NCBI GenBank assembly: GCA_028564705.1
Contig: JAPXFQ010001662.1
Location: forward strand, 2,106,001 to 2,170,000
Reading direction: 5' to 3'
DNA length: 64,000 nt
From: Apricaphanius iberus
Taxonomy: Eukaryota > Chordata > Actinopteri > Cyprinodontiformes > Aphaniidae
The first letter of the stretch is position 1, and every line of letters begins with the position of its first letter. Below the pieces are notes generated by a model. That model was not told where the DNA came from and searched no databases. It worked only from the letters and a program-made list of their open reading frames with translations. Positions 45,801 through 60,800 of this stretch are shown in pieces. The translations under genes were made by a program, and so were the position numbers.

Positions 45801-48800
45801 CATGAGCAGGAAAAGGAGACGCTGTCAAAGTCCAATAACACTTTAAGAGAAGAGCTGGAGTCAGCACGTTTAATAAAGGAAACACTCACAACACAGAACA
45901 ACCAGTTCCAGCAGCAGGTTGCTGAGCTTCGTGAGGAGATCGTGAAGCAGAAGACCACCTTCTCTTTTGCAGAGAAGAACTTTGAGGTGAACTACCAGGA
46001 GCTGAAGGAAGAGTACACTAGCCTCGCAGAGGCCAAGACGCAGCTTGAAGAGAGGACGCTGAGAGAGACACTCGAATTTGAGGCAAAGATTGCACGCCTT
46101 CTCTCAGAGATCCGAGAGCTGGAGGAGGCACAAAGCAAAGGGGAAGCCGTGCGCGACCCAATGGAGAAGCTCAACGTTACTGTGAGTGAGAAGACGAGAC
46201 TCGCTGATAGCCTTTCTGAGGTTACAGAGCGGCTGATGGTTGCAGAGACCAAAGTGAGGCAGTTGGATGAGGATTTGGTCAAAGCTAGACAAAACTATTC
46301 AGAGGTCATTGCAAAAAATGAGAGCCTCCTAAAGGAACTGGAAAAGGCACAGGAGATTAGGAGCAAGCAGAAAAGATCGCTACAGGTGGACGAGCAAACT
46401 GTTGAGCCAGTTCCTCCTTCAGATGATCGGCACAATCAGATTCAGTCTCTACAGCAGGAGATAAAAGCTCTTGAGGCTCGCTTACGTGCAGCCGAAGCAG
46501 AGAGAGACGGTGTTCTGCAGACTCTAGAGCTCCACAGGCTCTCACACACGCCGTCTCCGGCAGCGGTGCACTTCTCTGCGGAGGGACCTGTTGAGGGGCA
46601 CTCCTCCCCGCACAAGCCGGCATCCTCGGGGTCAAGCAGGCGCAAACGGCGGCAGCGGTCCAAGCAGGAGCACAAAGCCGGCTCGGTTCTCCCTGACGGC
46701 AGAGAGGAGCAACAGAGGGAGGAGGAAGAGCGGGCTAGAAGTGCTGCAGAGGAGGAGATGCTGCCTCAGACGCAGAGCCGAGTTATGTCATGTTCACCAG
46801 AGAGGGCCGGTAAGGAGGACTCCGCTGATGGGTACCAGGGAGACGGAGGCAGAGACAACACCAACAAAGCGGTGAGCACTCACGTGTTTCTGCTCTTCTC
46901 TTTTGCTCTTTGAAGTCTGAACAAATAAAACATCCATGGAAACGACATCTCTTTGAATAAATGGAGTTTATAGCTTTATCAGACATCTGAAGAGTGAATT
47001 CAGAACCAGATCAGGCATTGATTGTTTCTCTTTTTTTTTCTTTTGAAAAGAATAGGACTCGAGCGATTTCAGCTGACTTGATTTTTTCTGTAGTGAGAAA
47101 CGGTGTTGATTGTAAATTGCCTCAGAGACTGGAGGCTTGCTTTGAAAGGCAGCATTTAGCAGGCAGAGTTGAACTGCTGCCTTCAAATATGCATTTTTAT
47201 ATTTCTGCAGCCAGAAAAGCTGCCCACAGTACAGCCTGCATGTAAAATTCATTTGTGAAGATTCTACATGATAAAAGAGCTTCATACTGTTTCTTTTTTT
47301 TTTTTACGCTCGGCTTTCTCTCGCTGGTCACCCTTAAACTCAATAACAGCTGATAACAGATTAAAGAAGTCTGCCTATAGCTTTAAATTTGCCATTGTGT
47401 AGAAATGTGTACATTCTAGTTTCTTTCCATCCTGCAGGGAGTGAAGGGTTTGAGGTGAGAAGCCATTTTAACCCAGTCACTTTATGTCCGTGTCATTTCC
47501 AGCTGTGCCACACACGAGCACACGCAGGCACAAACACAAGGCAAAAGATTGTGTACAATGTTTGTCTGCCATCTCACATCTGTGCTTCGTGATGCTTTAG
47601 TCACCTCCTGGGTTGGAAAAGACGTACCTGCAGCAGGATCTGAGTTTTCAGGGTAGCAGGATGCCGTTAAAAAGTAGACATTTCACTTCATCTGTGCTTT
47701 GAAACTAGTTTTAGTTTTGATCCTTAATGGGTTAAAGAGGAATTTGATGAAGATGGTTCATTTCTGCTCCGTCTCAGGAAGTGATCCGCAATGGTGCATT
47801 TTGTCCTTCATCGTCTTGTTTTGTCTGAATTTCTAGCGGAGGAGAATGTACCTTGCAATAATATTCACACACCCAAAACTATTTCACATTTCCTCACATC
47901 ACAGCGGCAAACTTTTTCACAAAGTGATATATAATTGTGCAGTTTGTGATGTTTAAAATGTTTATTTTACAAGTTCAAATCTAAAACATGCAGTGTGCAT
48001 TTGCATTAAGTCTCTTATACCCACCCTTTTTTTCCCCCGCCAAAGACTGGTTTAATAACGGACAGTATTCACATGGAACTGGAGAAAAATGCAACACAAT
48101 AAAAAGAAACGATTGGTATAAAGTCAGTGTTGTCTTCAAATATAAAAACAAAAGTAAATCCATTGCTTCTAGCATTATTAGCAGCATCCCCTCTCATCGG
48201 TGCACCAACATAACATGAGTAATGCCCTCTCTGCCCCTAATGCTCTCTGGTCGCTATGGTAACGTGAAAACATGCCTTTAAATTTTGATTTTTACCACAA
48301 AAACAAACTAAATGGAAAAATATAACTCACCACAAAACTGAATCACTGGCTGTTTCACTGTAACAAGACGGTCCTACCTGGTTGCAATTTTAAAGGTTTC
48401 ATTGCCTCATTGGAAAGCCTGTTTTCACATATTAAGCAGAGTGGAAATTGCTGTGTGATAAAAATGTATATTTTCAGTATTCCTCCTGGTATTGTCTGCT
48501 AAATGTAGCTGTCTGGGTTTTTATAGAAGACTTTTCTTCTGTCTCTTCACTGGACATTTTCCTTTTTGCAAAGAAACTCTTTAGACCTCTGTTTTTTGCT
48601 AGCTTGTGAGTTTGTTTTTACCCTTGATTTATCACGTGACCGAGGCAAGCATACTGACATGCGTCAAGAATGAGTTAAAGCCGGATGTAAGGGAGAGAGT
48701 TGAAACATCTTTCAAAATAAAACATTGTTTTAGACTCTGTATAATAACTGAAGCAGAAATACTGTACGTTATTTTTCTCTGCTTGGCCGGCAGGGAGTTG

Positions 48801-51800
48801 GGGACTCCTTCCTTATACTATGATCCCCCTAAATAAAACCAGATAAAACCTAAATCCGAATTTTTGGCGTCCACTCAAAATGCTACGTGCGTAAACCAAC
48901 ACACACACCCTGAACACACTATCCTTGTTGTGAAACATGGAGCCGTCTCCAGGGTCATTCAGTGGTTTTACTACAGCAGGGCCAGTGAAGCTGGTCAGAG
49001 CTGGTAGAAAGATGGATGAAGATCAATACAGAGCATTTCTGTAGGAATACATGTTAATGGCTGCCAACGACTTCAGAGTGTAGCAGAGTTTCATCTTTCA
49101 GCAGGGTAACGACGCTAAACATACAGTCAGGGCCAAAATAAAATGGATTAGAAAAGCCTAATCAAAGTCCACACAGAAACCATATTAAGAATCAATGGCA
49201 AATATTTTTTGTGAAGAATTGGCCAAAGGTGGATCAGAAGTGCTTGTCAAAAACTAATTGTGTCAATCATTACTGTGGAGCATCCTCTCAACTGCCTGGA
49301 AATATGGCTGTTAGCATCAGACTGTCGTACAGCAACAGTTTTCAGTCAGAGGCCTCTTTAGATTCGTTTCAGGACTGACTGCTACCGGAGATCCCTTCTC
49401 ATAGCATCCCGTCAACGACGGTTTGTAGAAATTTGACATGAGTTACGACAGCATTTGAATTCCCCCATTATGGGAAATAAAGTATTTTTGAATTTGAATT
49501 TAAATGAAAATCAAGTTCGGTCTTCAGTTGTGTGAAGCAGGTAGAGATTTTTTTTTTCTCCCAAAGACTCGCAGTTGTAATTAAAGTGACTTAGAGGGCT
49601 GAAACCAAATGTACACCTCCCCTTTTAGATTTTTATTTGTAAGAAGAAGAAAAAAAGTTGAAAAACGTGTAAAATGTCTTTGATTTTTACACATTTTCTG
49701 GTGATAGTCACTTTCAATCCTAATAAAATACAAAAATACAGAGAAAGGTGTGAAAAGGCTCAAGGGTTATGAATACTTTGTAAGGTACTGTATATTTCAG
49801 GTGATTTCTGTTTTATTAAAATAAAAAATGTGTTGTTTTTTTCTGCTTGCTTATTTAGGTGAGTGGACAGGGGATGGGCTTCCAAACAGACTGTGCTGAA
49901 GAGGAAGAGGACACCTCTGAGCATGTAAATGTCACTTATGCTCACATCCTGCTCTTTGTCTTCAGGTTGCTTTGATGCATCATTCAGTGTACAGTAAAGG
50001 TTGATAGATAGGGGGGCTTTACTGTAAGGACTGTTTCATGCTGAACTCTTACAAAAGCAGATGTTTTTTTGCTCTGTTGATGCACCTAGAATTGCCATGC
50101 AGGGCTATGAGCACTGTTCACAGAATTTTCATTTGAGAGCAAAAAGGGAGAATATGATAGCAGAGCTTTGCATTCTGCTCGCCGACAAACAACAACCTAA
50201 TTGCATCAGCAGTGGCATCAAATGAGCCTAAGAATTAGAAGTGTAAAAATGTTAAGCAGTGCTGTAAGGAAAGGAAAGAAGGAATGAAATGTCATGAAGT
50301 CACTGGTTCGACACGACCTCTTTAAAACCGGGCGAGGTACAAAACAATTTTTTTCCAAGGCGACTGCCAAAAGTAGACAGATTTTCTCCCTGTTTAATCA
50401 GTAAATAGAGCAAGTTAAAACATTTACTTCAATTTTCTTTTACTTTAATCTGATTTTTTACAGCTTTCTAATAAAGCTGAAAATGAGAAACTGTTAACAT
50501 GAAAGGCAAAATCTTAAATTGCCTTTTATCTGCTTTCATTTAGATGAAAACACATGTTGTGTAGCATCACTTGCGCTGTGAAAATCAAATGAATTGTTCT
50601 TGCATGCTGCCTTTTACTAAAGTAACAATTTTTTATCAAACTAACAGTTAAAAAAATTTACAACAAAAAAGTGTTTCATTTATATCTGTTAATCTAGTTA
50701 GAAAGTTAAAAACCTACAAAAGTAAAACCAATATAATTTATTTCATACCTTTTTCCAACTGTAAACATAATGTCATTGTCGTGCTCATTTTAAATGTACA
50801 TTTCATTATATTTTAATAAAAAAAAAATAAAAAATAAAAAAAATGTTTTAAGGGAACGTACTTTCATTCTGCACCCCTCTAAAAGCCCTGTGGTTGTATT
50901 TTTTTATGTATCTTCTTCATTAAAATATTCCATATACAACCTTTAAATGGGTGGTTGATACCGTAGGTTAATAGTTAAAAACACTCCAAAAATAAAACTC
51001 GAAATAGGGATTTCCAGTCATTGCAGGCCATCAAGGTTGACTAAACCAGTATTTAGGTCTGGGGTTTTTTTTCCACAAAGGGCCATGATGAGTTGATTGC
51101 TTCTTTTTGGTCTTCAATAAATTGAATAAGTTCAACAGCTTTTCTCTGTTTTCTCAGCTTATCTTAGTCTGATTGAAAAACGTATTGGATGATAAAAATT
51201 GAAATTGTGCCAAAAGGGGAAAAAAAATATTTCAGTGGGCAATTACTTTTTTGCCAGCTCTGTAAATATTTTTTTGTTGTTTTATAATTGATTGAACACA
51301 TTAAATGTTCCGATTAAACAAGATCGATTTACTCCAAGCCCAGTATTTTGAATCAATTATATGATAATGATTTTCCGTTTTTCGTAGACGTTTAGTTTTT
51401 TATTTATTCAGGTAATTCTGGTATTGTTGGTAATGTGCATCAGTGAAGGGTCACAGGACATTCGCCATCTATCCGTTTGTTCTCCACTGACCTTCATTCA
51501 TCTGCAAGCTGTATTTAATCACCCACATCTGAGCTGCTTGTCAGAAAAGAGGCTCTCCTCCGCACTGTCGAATGGAGTGATCGTATCATAACACCACGTT
51601 TTAAAATAAGGCCTAATTAAGATGTAGAGTGCACTTTAAAGCTTGTAATATCAAAGGTTGCAGAATCACAAATTTGTGCTAATGCATTATGCATTATTAT
51701 GGAAAAGAAGGCTTGTGTTGTGCTTTTTGTTGTTTTTTCTCCTGAAGAGATGAGAGTGGAGCTCTCATCCTGAGCACAGATGGTTCTGAGCCACGTCCGT

Positions 51801-54800
51801 TTTAGAAACGAGATGGTTGGGATTATGTTTTATATTGTATTTACTTTATGAACAAATTGATGCTCTATAATTTAAATTGTGGTCATACATAAGTAGATGT
51901 CATCGTTGATATAATTTATTTTACAACTCTGTTGCTCGCTATTAAATGATTTAAATTCTGTGCATGAAGTTGGCCATGCCTGAGTGTTGATTTGTCTGTG
52001 TTAATATGTGATCTCCTCTGTGTGTGTCAAGGAGGAGTGCAGGCTGCAGATGGAAGCTCAGCGCATCAGCCTGTCTCAGATCCACGCCGCTCAGCTGGAG
52101 CTGCTGCAGGAAGAGACTGACGCCAGCACGCACCCTCAGGAGCTGCAACCGCAGGGTCCCAGCGACCAAGGCGGCCAGGGTAAAGCCGTAGTTACCAGTA
52201 GCATTTTTTACATTTACTTGTGCTTCTATTAAATCTGTGTGGCTCCGTTATGTGCTTTTCTCAGGTGGCAGAAAGAGCTCCAAACACATGATAGAAGCTG
52301 TGTCAGAAGAATGCAAGGAGATAATTCTGGTAATTTTAAACTGGGAAAACCGATTATTTTCTATTCACATTCTGTTCTCATTTTCACTAAACTTGATGCT
52401 GTCTGGCTGGTCTGCCTTCAGTCTTTTCAGAGGATTTTTGGTAGAGAGTTCTTGGAGTGTTTCAACACCACAGACCTGGCGCCTAGTTCAGAGGAAGGAC
52501 CAGCTGCTAGTGAATCCACTTCCATTGTTCAGGAGGCTAGAGGTACACTCTTCATTGAGTTAAAACTTTTTCTGGTTTTACGTTCATGTCCATACTAAGT
52601 TGTCCTTTCTCATTTTAATATTCCAGAGTTGTACAGCAATATTTGGCAGGTGAGGGAGAGAATTGAGCGTGAACATGACCGTCTTTCTCAGCTCCAGGCT
52701 CTGCTGAGATCTGATGTAAATAAGGTAAACACGCACAGAATCTTAGACTGTGTTCAGGTTTTTCACCACATTGATGTACAGCAGAAATGTATTTTCAAGA
52801 AAGTCCAAAAAAAACTTGTTTATGGATATGTTCTCTTCTTTTAAAAAAATATATATTCTCTTATTTCAAGACATCTTTTCAAGATAATTTTCGCTTGTTC
52901 CATTGGCAGATTTTTTTAGCTCATTACAAGCAAAAACTTTCTTGTATTGATTTTATTGTTGTTGTTTCCAGAGTAGCTTTTTTCCAGTGTGTGATTACTT
53001 ACTCTATTTGTTCACATGTTTCAAATGCACCAAAAAGGCACATTCTGTTCTGGCAAGTTAGTTTGTCTTTTTTAAAAGCATTTACATTCTGTAGAAAAAT
53101 TGTGAGGATTTACTTTAAGATAGAACTTCTTAATTTGATATAAACCGTTGTAAAATTTTAGTTTCTGTCGCACATAATGCAAATTTGACCCCTTTTTGTA
53201 AGTAGCAGAGCCCATAAACACCTTTTCTGATCTACTTATTCTTAGATGAGTGAACTGCAGATGGCCTATGATGAACTGAAGAGCAACAGTGAGAAGCACC
53301 TGTCTGACCTGAAGGCACAGCTTGACTCAATAAGCCTTTCTTCAAACAGAGGTAAATCTGTTCACCTCTCTAAAGCTGCTGTCACACTTTTTTTTTTTAC
53401 CACATGTGTTGGCATATCAAAAAACTGTTTAATGTGGGTCTTTACTTATAGAACCAAAGCTTATTGTGTGAAACATCAACTCTTGTCATATTTTTGAAGT
53501 GTTTACATTGCTTATTATGCACACTCATTTTGTATATTGCATGTGTTTTGGCACAAAAGATGTAACTGTTACTTTGTGCCGCTTTATCAGGACATAGTTA
53601 CCACTTTTGCTGTGACACCTGACCATCTTGGGCTGAAAGTTCAATTCTTGAAATAATGTCTCCAAGTGGTCAACTAGTTATTTGCTGAATTATTCAGACA
53701 ATAAAGCCAATCCCACTGCTCTGGCAGCCACTTCAAGCATTCTGAGGTAGGGAAATCTTCATCAGTGCTGACTGAGCGTCAGCATAGCTTAGCATGAGAT
53801 GTTTTTATTGGGTTGTGACAACTATGCCACAGAATGCTTGTCATGTCTAAAAATAAAATCGATGATGGTCTTATTTGACCAAAAGTTAAATATGTGTCCT
53901 AAAGTATCACAGGTTAGATTATTACATTCTGTTTACTTAGGGCATCCAGGCAGCCCTTTGTTACTTTGATTTGGCGCACACTGAAAATGCAGCGGTTATT
54001 GCGATTTAATGTGTTGTACAGTTCTTCTGTCAACAAGCTAAAACAAGCAGAGCAATGTTCTTGAAGCAAGTTTGACCAAGTGGAGCTTTCTTTTGGTAGC
54101 CTCACTTTATAAAACACGAATGTTTGTTCAGTACCGACCCTTTGGTTCATTAAGCTATAGTTGAGTTACCACTAACATATATTATAGTTTTTAAACATCA
54201 CTTCATTTAGAACCAGTGAATTTTGCCTGAATGAAAAATGTAATTATTTTCTTATCATAGTTACATCATTCAGATATTTCAGTAACTTTTGACAGAATAT
54301 TAAGAATCCTTCCTATTTGATCCATTGGCCTAGGCAGTTGTTCTGATAGTGGCCAACTTTGTTTATGTATTAATTAAATAAAAGATAATTTAATTAAATT
54401 TGCGAATATATAGTTGATTTTTGATTATCTGATTTTAACTGTATGTTTTTAGTTGGCTTGTATAGGTGAATAAAGAGTTTTTTTATTTGAAAGTTGCCTG
54501 ATTTCAGACAATTTTGCAATTATGTTAAACTCAGACTTTAAGCTCACAGATGTGACATTCTCTCAGTCCTACTCTTTTTTTCCTCAGTGCTTTATTATGT
54601 GCCGCAGACCGTGACCCGCTTGCTTGTATTGTTTTTATTTTATTTTAAGAAAATCAAAGTGTGAACCAAATGACTTTCTCCCAAAGATTCTCAAATAAGA
54701 TTTGCAAGTCTGAAAGGGGATACTTTTTCTCATCTTTTATATATTTCCTCATCACTTATTCATTTTAAGTATTTTGCTTAATATTGCTTCTTCTGTATCT

Positions 54801-57800
54801 TAACCTCCAGTTTTATTCCTATATTATTAGATCTGGTGGACCAGGCTGGGGAATCTGGGAACTCAGCAGAGCTGCAGAGACTGAAGGCGGAGGCTCAGGT
54901 GAAGCTGCTTCAGCTGGAGGAGAGCCACCGACAGGAAATGGAGCGCCTCAGGGCTCACTATCAGCAGCAGGCCGCTGAGACGGAGGAACGCTATGCTACA
55001 GAGATGTTTGTGTTGCAGCAGAGACTGCAGGACGTCACAGGAGCTCAGACTTACTACAGGTGAACTTCCTGAAAACGGGAACACTCAGTCTTACATTTAT
55101 TGCCTACAGACATATTTTCTATGGTTGAATATATTCTCTGTAACTTTTGTTTTGTTGATTACAACAAAGCTGCTGATCTAAAACATGGTTCATTTTAATA
55201 TGTTATCAGTTTTTATTTCAATTTGACCAAATATTTCTAAAAAGATGATAAAAAATCCCTTAGTAGTACTTTATGAAGAATTTACTGTCTGTTGAGATTT
55301 GTAGCTTTTAGAACCTCATTTGAGGAGCTCTTTTTTTAAAGGTTGAGCTTGATTTATTGGCAATGTTTAAAGAACAGTAAAAGGACCGAGGTCCATGATA
55401 GACTTTAAACAAATACCTCTGTGCTCTTCCTTTTCTATATAAAGTACCAGCCACCCAATTATCCAGTTCAAATACAGCAGAGCCCTACTACTGAAACATT
55501 CAGCACTGCAGCTTTCATTTATACTCAAACCTCTTAAAGAGCCTCTTAAACTTCTTCAGAACGACTCTGATACAAGTTGGAAGTGCTGCAATGTGAGAAA
55601 ATGTAAAGATAAAGAAAAAAAAGGATAATAATGCCAATGTATGTTTTCTTATGTGTTAGGTATGCATCAATTTAAGCATTCCTGCATATAGACGTTGAAA
55701 AATCCAATGGAAAATTGATAAATGTATTAGAAGGGTTTTAGTCAGCCAAAACACTTTTGATGCAGATTTTTATTGAACACTTTCAACAGCATAACACTGG
55801 TCCAATCTTCCCAAAAGTTGTGCACTGATGAGGCATAAAACACTTATTTTATTTTACTTTTAATTCCCAAAAAAAGGACCAGACCCTTTTTTTTATTTGT
55901 GTCAAATGTGACTAAAATTAATGTATTAAACAACATAACAGGACTACAAGAGTATCTATTGTAGTTTTAACCTTTGAAGTTTCTCCATTAATTTCTCTCT
56001 CATTTTCTTTCTTTTTTTGAAACATAGGTTAATGTTTCTTCTTTGCTGAACTACATCTAAGATTTACTTGTTTATCTGAAAGAAAGGAGATGTTGCAGAT
56101 GTAAAATTCTTCGCAAAGGTCTTGATTCATCATTGTTTTCTTGATGGATTCGTTGTTTTGTGAATTTTGACCACAAATGATTTAGTTCCCATTTTAAGAT
56201 TTTACAATAGATTTTAAAAAAATCAAGCTTTTATAGTAGATGAATTAAAATGTCTTGAGTAGAATGAGGCCGGTTGACTCCCATAATAATTCAAAATTAA
56301 GAGAAATGGAAAGCCTGTTTAAATAAGTCAGAGTTTATACCAGCCTAATGACATAAAATGTCCAAATAAAGACTTATTCCTGGTCATACCGTGGTACCCT
56401 GCTGCCCTCCACTGTTTGAATTTGTAACTATAATATAATAAGTGTTATTTACTTGATAATTCTCAAGATAATCATAATGAACCAAAGCAATTTATGTAGT
56501 GTCTGAAAATGTTAATCTGGTAAACAATCATTGGCGTGTACTTACTTTAATATGCTCAGTGGATAACAACTGTTTTATTGCACTTTGTGCTTTCTCAATT
56601 TTTAATAACAAATTGTCTTTCCAGTTGACTTTCCTTCATTTCTGTGTTGAATGCAAGATATGACAAAATTATAATTAGCTTCTTCATACTGGACTCTACT
56701 AATACATTACTGAAGTAAGGAGCCACAATTTGACACAGTTTTTTTTATGCCATCACATCTGTTTGTTTTTTTACTATTGATGTAAAACTGTTTAAAAGAA
56801 AATTACTGATAATCTACTAGTAATATTATGCAGGCATCATATCAGGGATGTATTGACTTGATTATTGATGTTTGACCTGTAGGATTAAAGTTTAACTAGT
56901 TCTAATCGGTAGATAGGAATGCATAATCTTTTTTGTATAACTGAGTCATTACATGTTATTCATCGATCTATCCGTCTTTCCTTCCCTCTCTTCCCTCCCT
57001 CCCTCAACTTTTCTATCCATACTTCAAATATGATCTAAACGTTACAGAGAATTGTAAAATTCTAAGATTATTTCGATATGTAAGGCCTGACCACTATCAA
57101 AAACTGCTATAAATTAATTGGAAAATTTTTGTGTTTCTATTGGACTTAAAAGGACTTAGCAGTGCGAAAAGTCTGGAATTTTGGAATAATGTGAAGACGC
57201 CTTGATAGCAATTTTGTTTGAATTGTTGCCTACATTTCTGTTCTCTCACGTCATTGCATGTTTAACACCCGAGTAGATGTTGAGGTTTGAAGTGAAGCAC
57301 ACTGTTCTCTTTCTGTTTTGCAGCTTGTCCAGCACTCCAGAATCCAGCTGTGAGGGGATGGAGGAATGCAGACAGGAGCTAAAGGTCTGGCTCAAACATT
57401 TAACTGCCTCCCAACTTACACTAACTCCTAATACAAGCTGAAACAGGGACACGCATTAGGATACAGTGACCATTGAGTGAGGAGATGCAGCCTTTAGGGT
57501 AAAATTTGCCCTAAATCCACATCCCACTGAAACCCCACAGGGAACACCATGAGTGGACCTATATCTAATGATTAAAAGGATCAGACATTGCATAACACTG
57601 TTCTAACCAGGCGGACTTATTCTAGTCTTGGAGGTTGCATGAAAGGAGGATTCTGTCTTGCCTGAATGAGCTGCGCTCCATTTTAGCCAACGCTCGTCCC
57701 TCTAACTTTTATCCTCTCTCAGGCTGTCATTTAGTCTGTCCCTCCATCTCGACGGCTTATATTTTAAAGCTCTCATATCTGCACAGAGTTCAGAGGGAAC

Positions 57801-60800
57801 GACAGAGGAGGGATGAAGATGAGCGGAAAACAGAAATGTCTAGAAAGCTGTAGTATAGATTATATTTTTTAGAGATTTAATTCTAGAATTGAAGTAAGTG
57901 ACTGAATTACTTTAGATTAGAGAGATTTATTGTTTCTATTAGGTAATTTAAAAAACGTGTGCTTTTAATTATTTCTGGAAGTCTGAAAAGAGTAAACTAC
58001 AATATTTATCCATTCAAAATTTTATCTGAAAAAAAAAAGCCTATTGTCATTATCTGCTGCTACCTCTACATTTATTGCACTTTCCCCGCCATCTCTCGTC
58101 AGGAGCAGCGTGAGGAAGATGTTACAGAGGGAGGCGAAGGGCTGCAGCGCTCTGCCAAGCTGTCTGGCCTGACCGCGCAGCTCCAGGCGCTCAGGAAAGC
58201 TCTGCACCACAAGTACGACCAAGAGGTGGCTGCTCTTAAAGCGCAGCACAGCAATGAGCTCAGAAGACTAAGAGAAGAAAGAGAATACTGGGAAAAGAGA
58301 GGAGAGAGAAAACTGGATCAGAACGGGGTAGACGGAGCTGGAAGCTCCACCGAGAGCCTCGGGGCAGCTGGTCCGGGCTTCCTGGAGGAGAAACTGTATC
58401 AGGAGAGGGTGGAGGAGGAAGTTGCAAAGGTAGTAACCTCATATTTTAGGGTTTGATACAAATGTTGCATCTAACCTGCAAAAGTTTTTTTGGGAATAAT
58501 AAGAATAGCTCTAAAATACAGATGCTGTATTTTGTTGCTTTTTGTGGACATATTTTAGTTTGTAGTTTGCAGAAAAGGGGGTAAGAAGCTGGTACCTTCT
58601 CTTTAGGAGTGATGACGATGGTACATCAGAGGGATGGGTCATGTTAGACATTTTGGAAATAAAGAGGCCAGACTTAAATGGTTTGGACATGTTTAGAGGA
58701 GAGATGATGATTATATCGAAAGGAGATGTATGGATGTGGTAAAAAAAAGGACAAGAAGTTAGTTGGTGTGAGGGTAGAAGATGCAGAAGATAGGACTAAA
58801 TGGAGCCGGATGATTTGCTGTGGCAACTACTGAAGGGAATAGCCAAAATAGAAGATTTTAGTTTGTAGACTTGCTGTTGACAAAGATTGCATGTATATGG
58901 TCCTAATGACAAAACAACCGCCCAAAGGCTTTTTTTCAGCACGCGTTAACTTCTGTTGTGTTCAATCACACAAATAAAAACTTAATAACATATTTTGGTT
59001 TTCTGATTCTTGAAAGGCCATAGTTCAGATGTCTGTGGAGTTCGCACAGCAGACTGAGCTGGCTCGAATTAGGAGAAGCGTCAGCCAAACGAGCACCTCC
59101 ATGCAGACCCAGATGGAAGACGAGGAAGTCGATGGGGAGACGGATGACCGGACTCCAAGGGCTTCCCCGCCTGGGGGCGTCTGGTTAGAAGAGCCAGAGA
59201 GAGAAAAACTGGAAAGGGAACTGGAAGAAAGGAACACTGAGATCAGAAAGCTAAAGGGGGAGCTGCAGAAAACTGAATTTGAACAGGTCAGTTAACTCTT
59301 TTCATCTAAATGTGTTGTTTTACTGCTCACTCGATCCTTATGGAGCAGATTTTTATAACATCTGTCATTTATTATCAAAGGGGGTGCTTTCATTTTTGCA
59401 TTGGCAACAGCATAATCAAGGTTTTAATAGTTGTTTTACACAAAAACTAAAAAGTATTTGGTGATCTCAAAAGAAATCCTTTATATTATATTTAAATTAA
59501 TGCTATTTTTTTCTTTATGGTTACATTTACTCTTTTATCTGAAAATTAACAGCTGATAATTAATCTCTGGAAAAAAAAAAATCAACAACAAAAAAACCAG
59601 CTCAATATTTTAATGTTCACTGTCAGTTTTGGAGATTTTATCTTAAAAGCACAGACCTAGCATAACATAAAATGTGTTATCCACGACCTGTCTGGGTAAC
59701 GAATAAATCATGAAGCAGAATAAGATGCACAGCGGCTGCATTTCCACCTGGGGGAGCTCTTGTCTATGCCAGTATTCTCTCTTTCAGGTGCACCTGTTGC
59801 CATAGCAGCACAAAGATACTAGTGTGTCTCTGGCCTCTGAGGGAGTTAAATTGTGTCTTTATCCGCGTACACAGGCAGTGTTTTTGCCTGTACACTGCTG
59901 TGGCTTATTTGAATGTTGTTTTACTAATGTTTGCACATGCAATGCTCAGTGCGGTTCAGTTTTCAGAACCCAACTTTGAAATGACGGGGCTGCTGTCTGT
60001 GTTCTCTCTGCTGCCCATCCAGGCCTTAAAGAAGGAAGACGATGGTGAGGAACAATATGAGGAAGATTCAGGTCGTACAACTGCAGATGGAAGACTCAAA
60101 ACATCAATGCGGGATGATGGAGAGCCTTCAGATAAAGATACTGAAAGGTACAAGTTCTTTTATATAAATAATTCTGAATTTCATCAACTTTTTTCTCGAA
60201 GATAAGATGGACTACATTTTTTCTACAACCTGAAGTAAATAAAAAAGCTGACATGCATTTTATTCCCACATTTCTTTGTGTTTTTAGAAACTTGCTGTAT
60301 GAAGCCAACAGGAAACTGAGCCAAGTACTTGAAGACGTACTGAAGACAACTGCTGCTGCTGAAGAAACTTTAGGCCTCCACATGCAAAGATTACGTTTGT
60401 CTTCAAGTGGAGCGCAGCCTGCCGAGTCAACCACGCAGACAGAAACCTGCCAGAGTGATAATGCAGGCAAGTAGCATCAAGTTTTAGAACTCTTTTGGGA
60501 CTCTTAGGAGTCGATACAAATAAGAAACCGTTAGGAATGTCTAGCTTGACTGGATGAGAACAACAAATGATGCATATAGTGTGCAGGACCTCCCCTATAC
60601 TTTAAAATGTTCTATTGTTGTCCATTTTAACAAACTTAAAGACGAATCCAGAAAATTAATTGATGTATCAAAGTTTTCTAAATCTATTAAAATATAATTT
60701 GGTTCTATGCTATGATTTATGAGTGGTGCCCCACAACATTTGTTATTCTTCTTGAGTCCCTGCTTTCTCCCATAGACCCCTATACAATCCAAACTGACTG

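Larger units (their letters stand above)
46872..49858 (+). other. akap9 intron 7
   Basis: 3.0 kb. The first kilobase has no recognised feature; 47848-49791 is a decayed Tc1-like element with a LINE scrap inside. Confidence 0.7.

Noticed and set aside
45668..45958. Serine-rich minus-strand frames across akap9 exon 7
   Set aside because: Antisense shadows of glutamate- and leucine-rich coiled-coil codons.
47439..47455. 17-bp micro-exon candidate between CTGCAG and GTGAGA in akap9 intron 7
   Set aside because: Not a multiple of three and would break the frame between exons 7 and 8.
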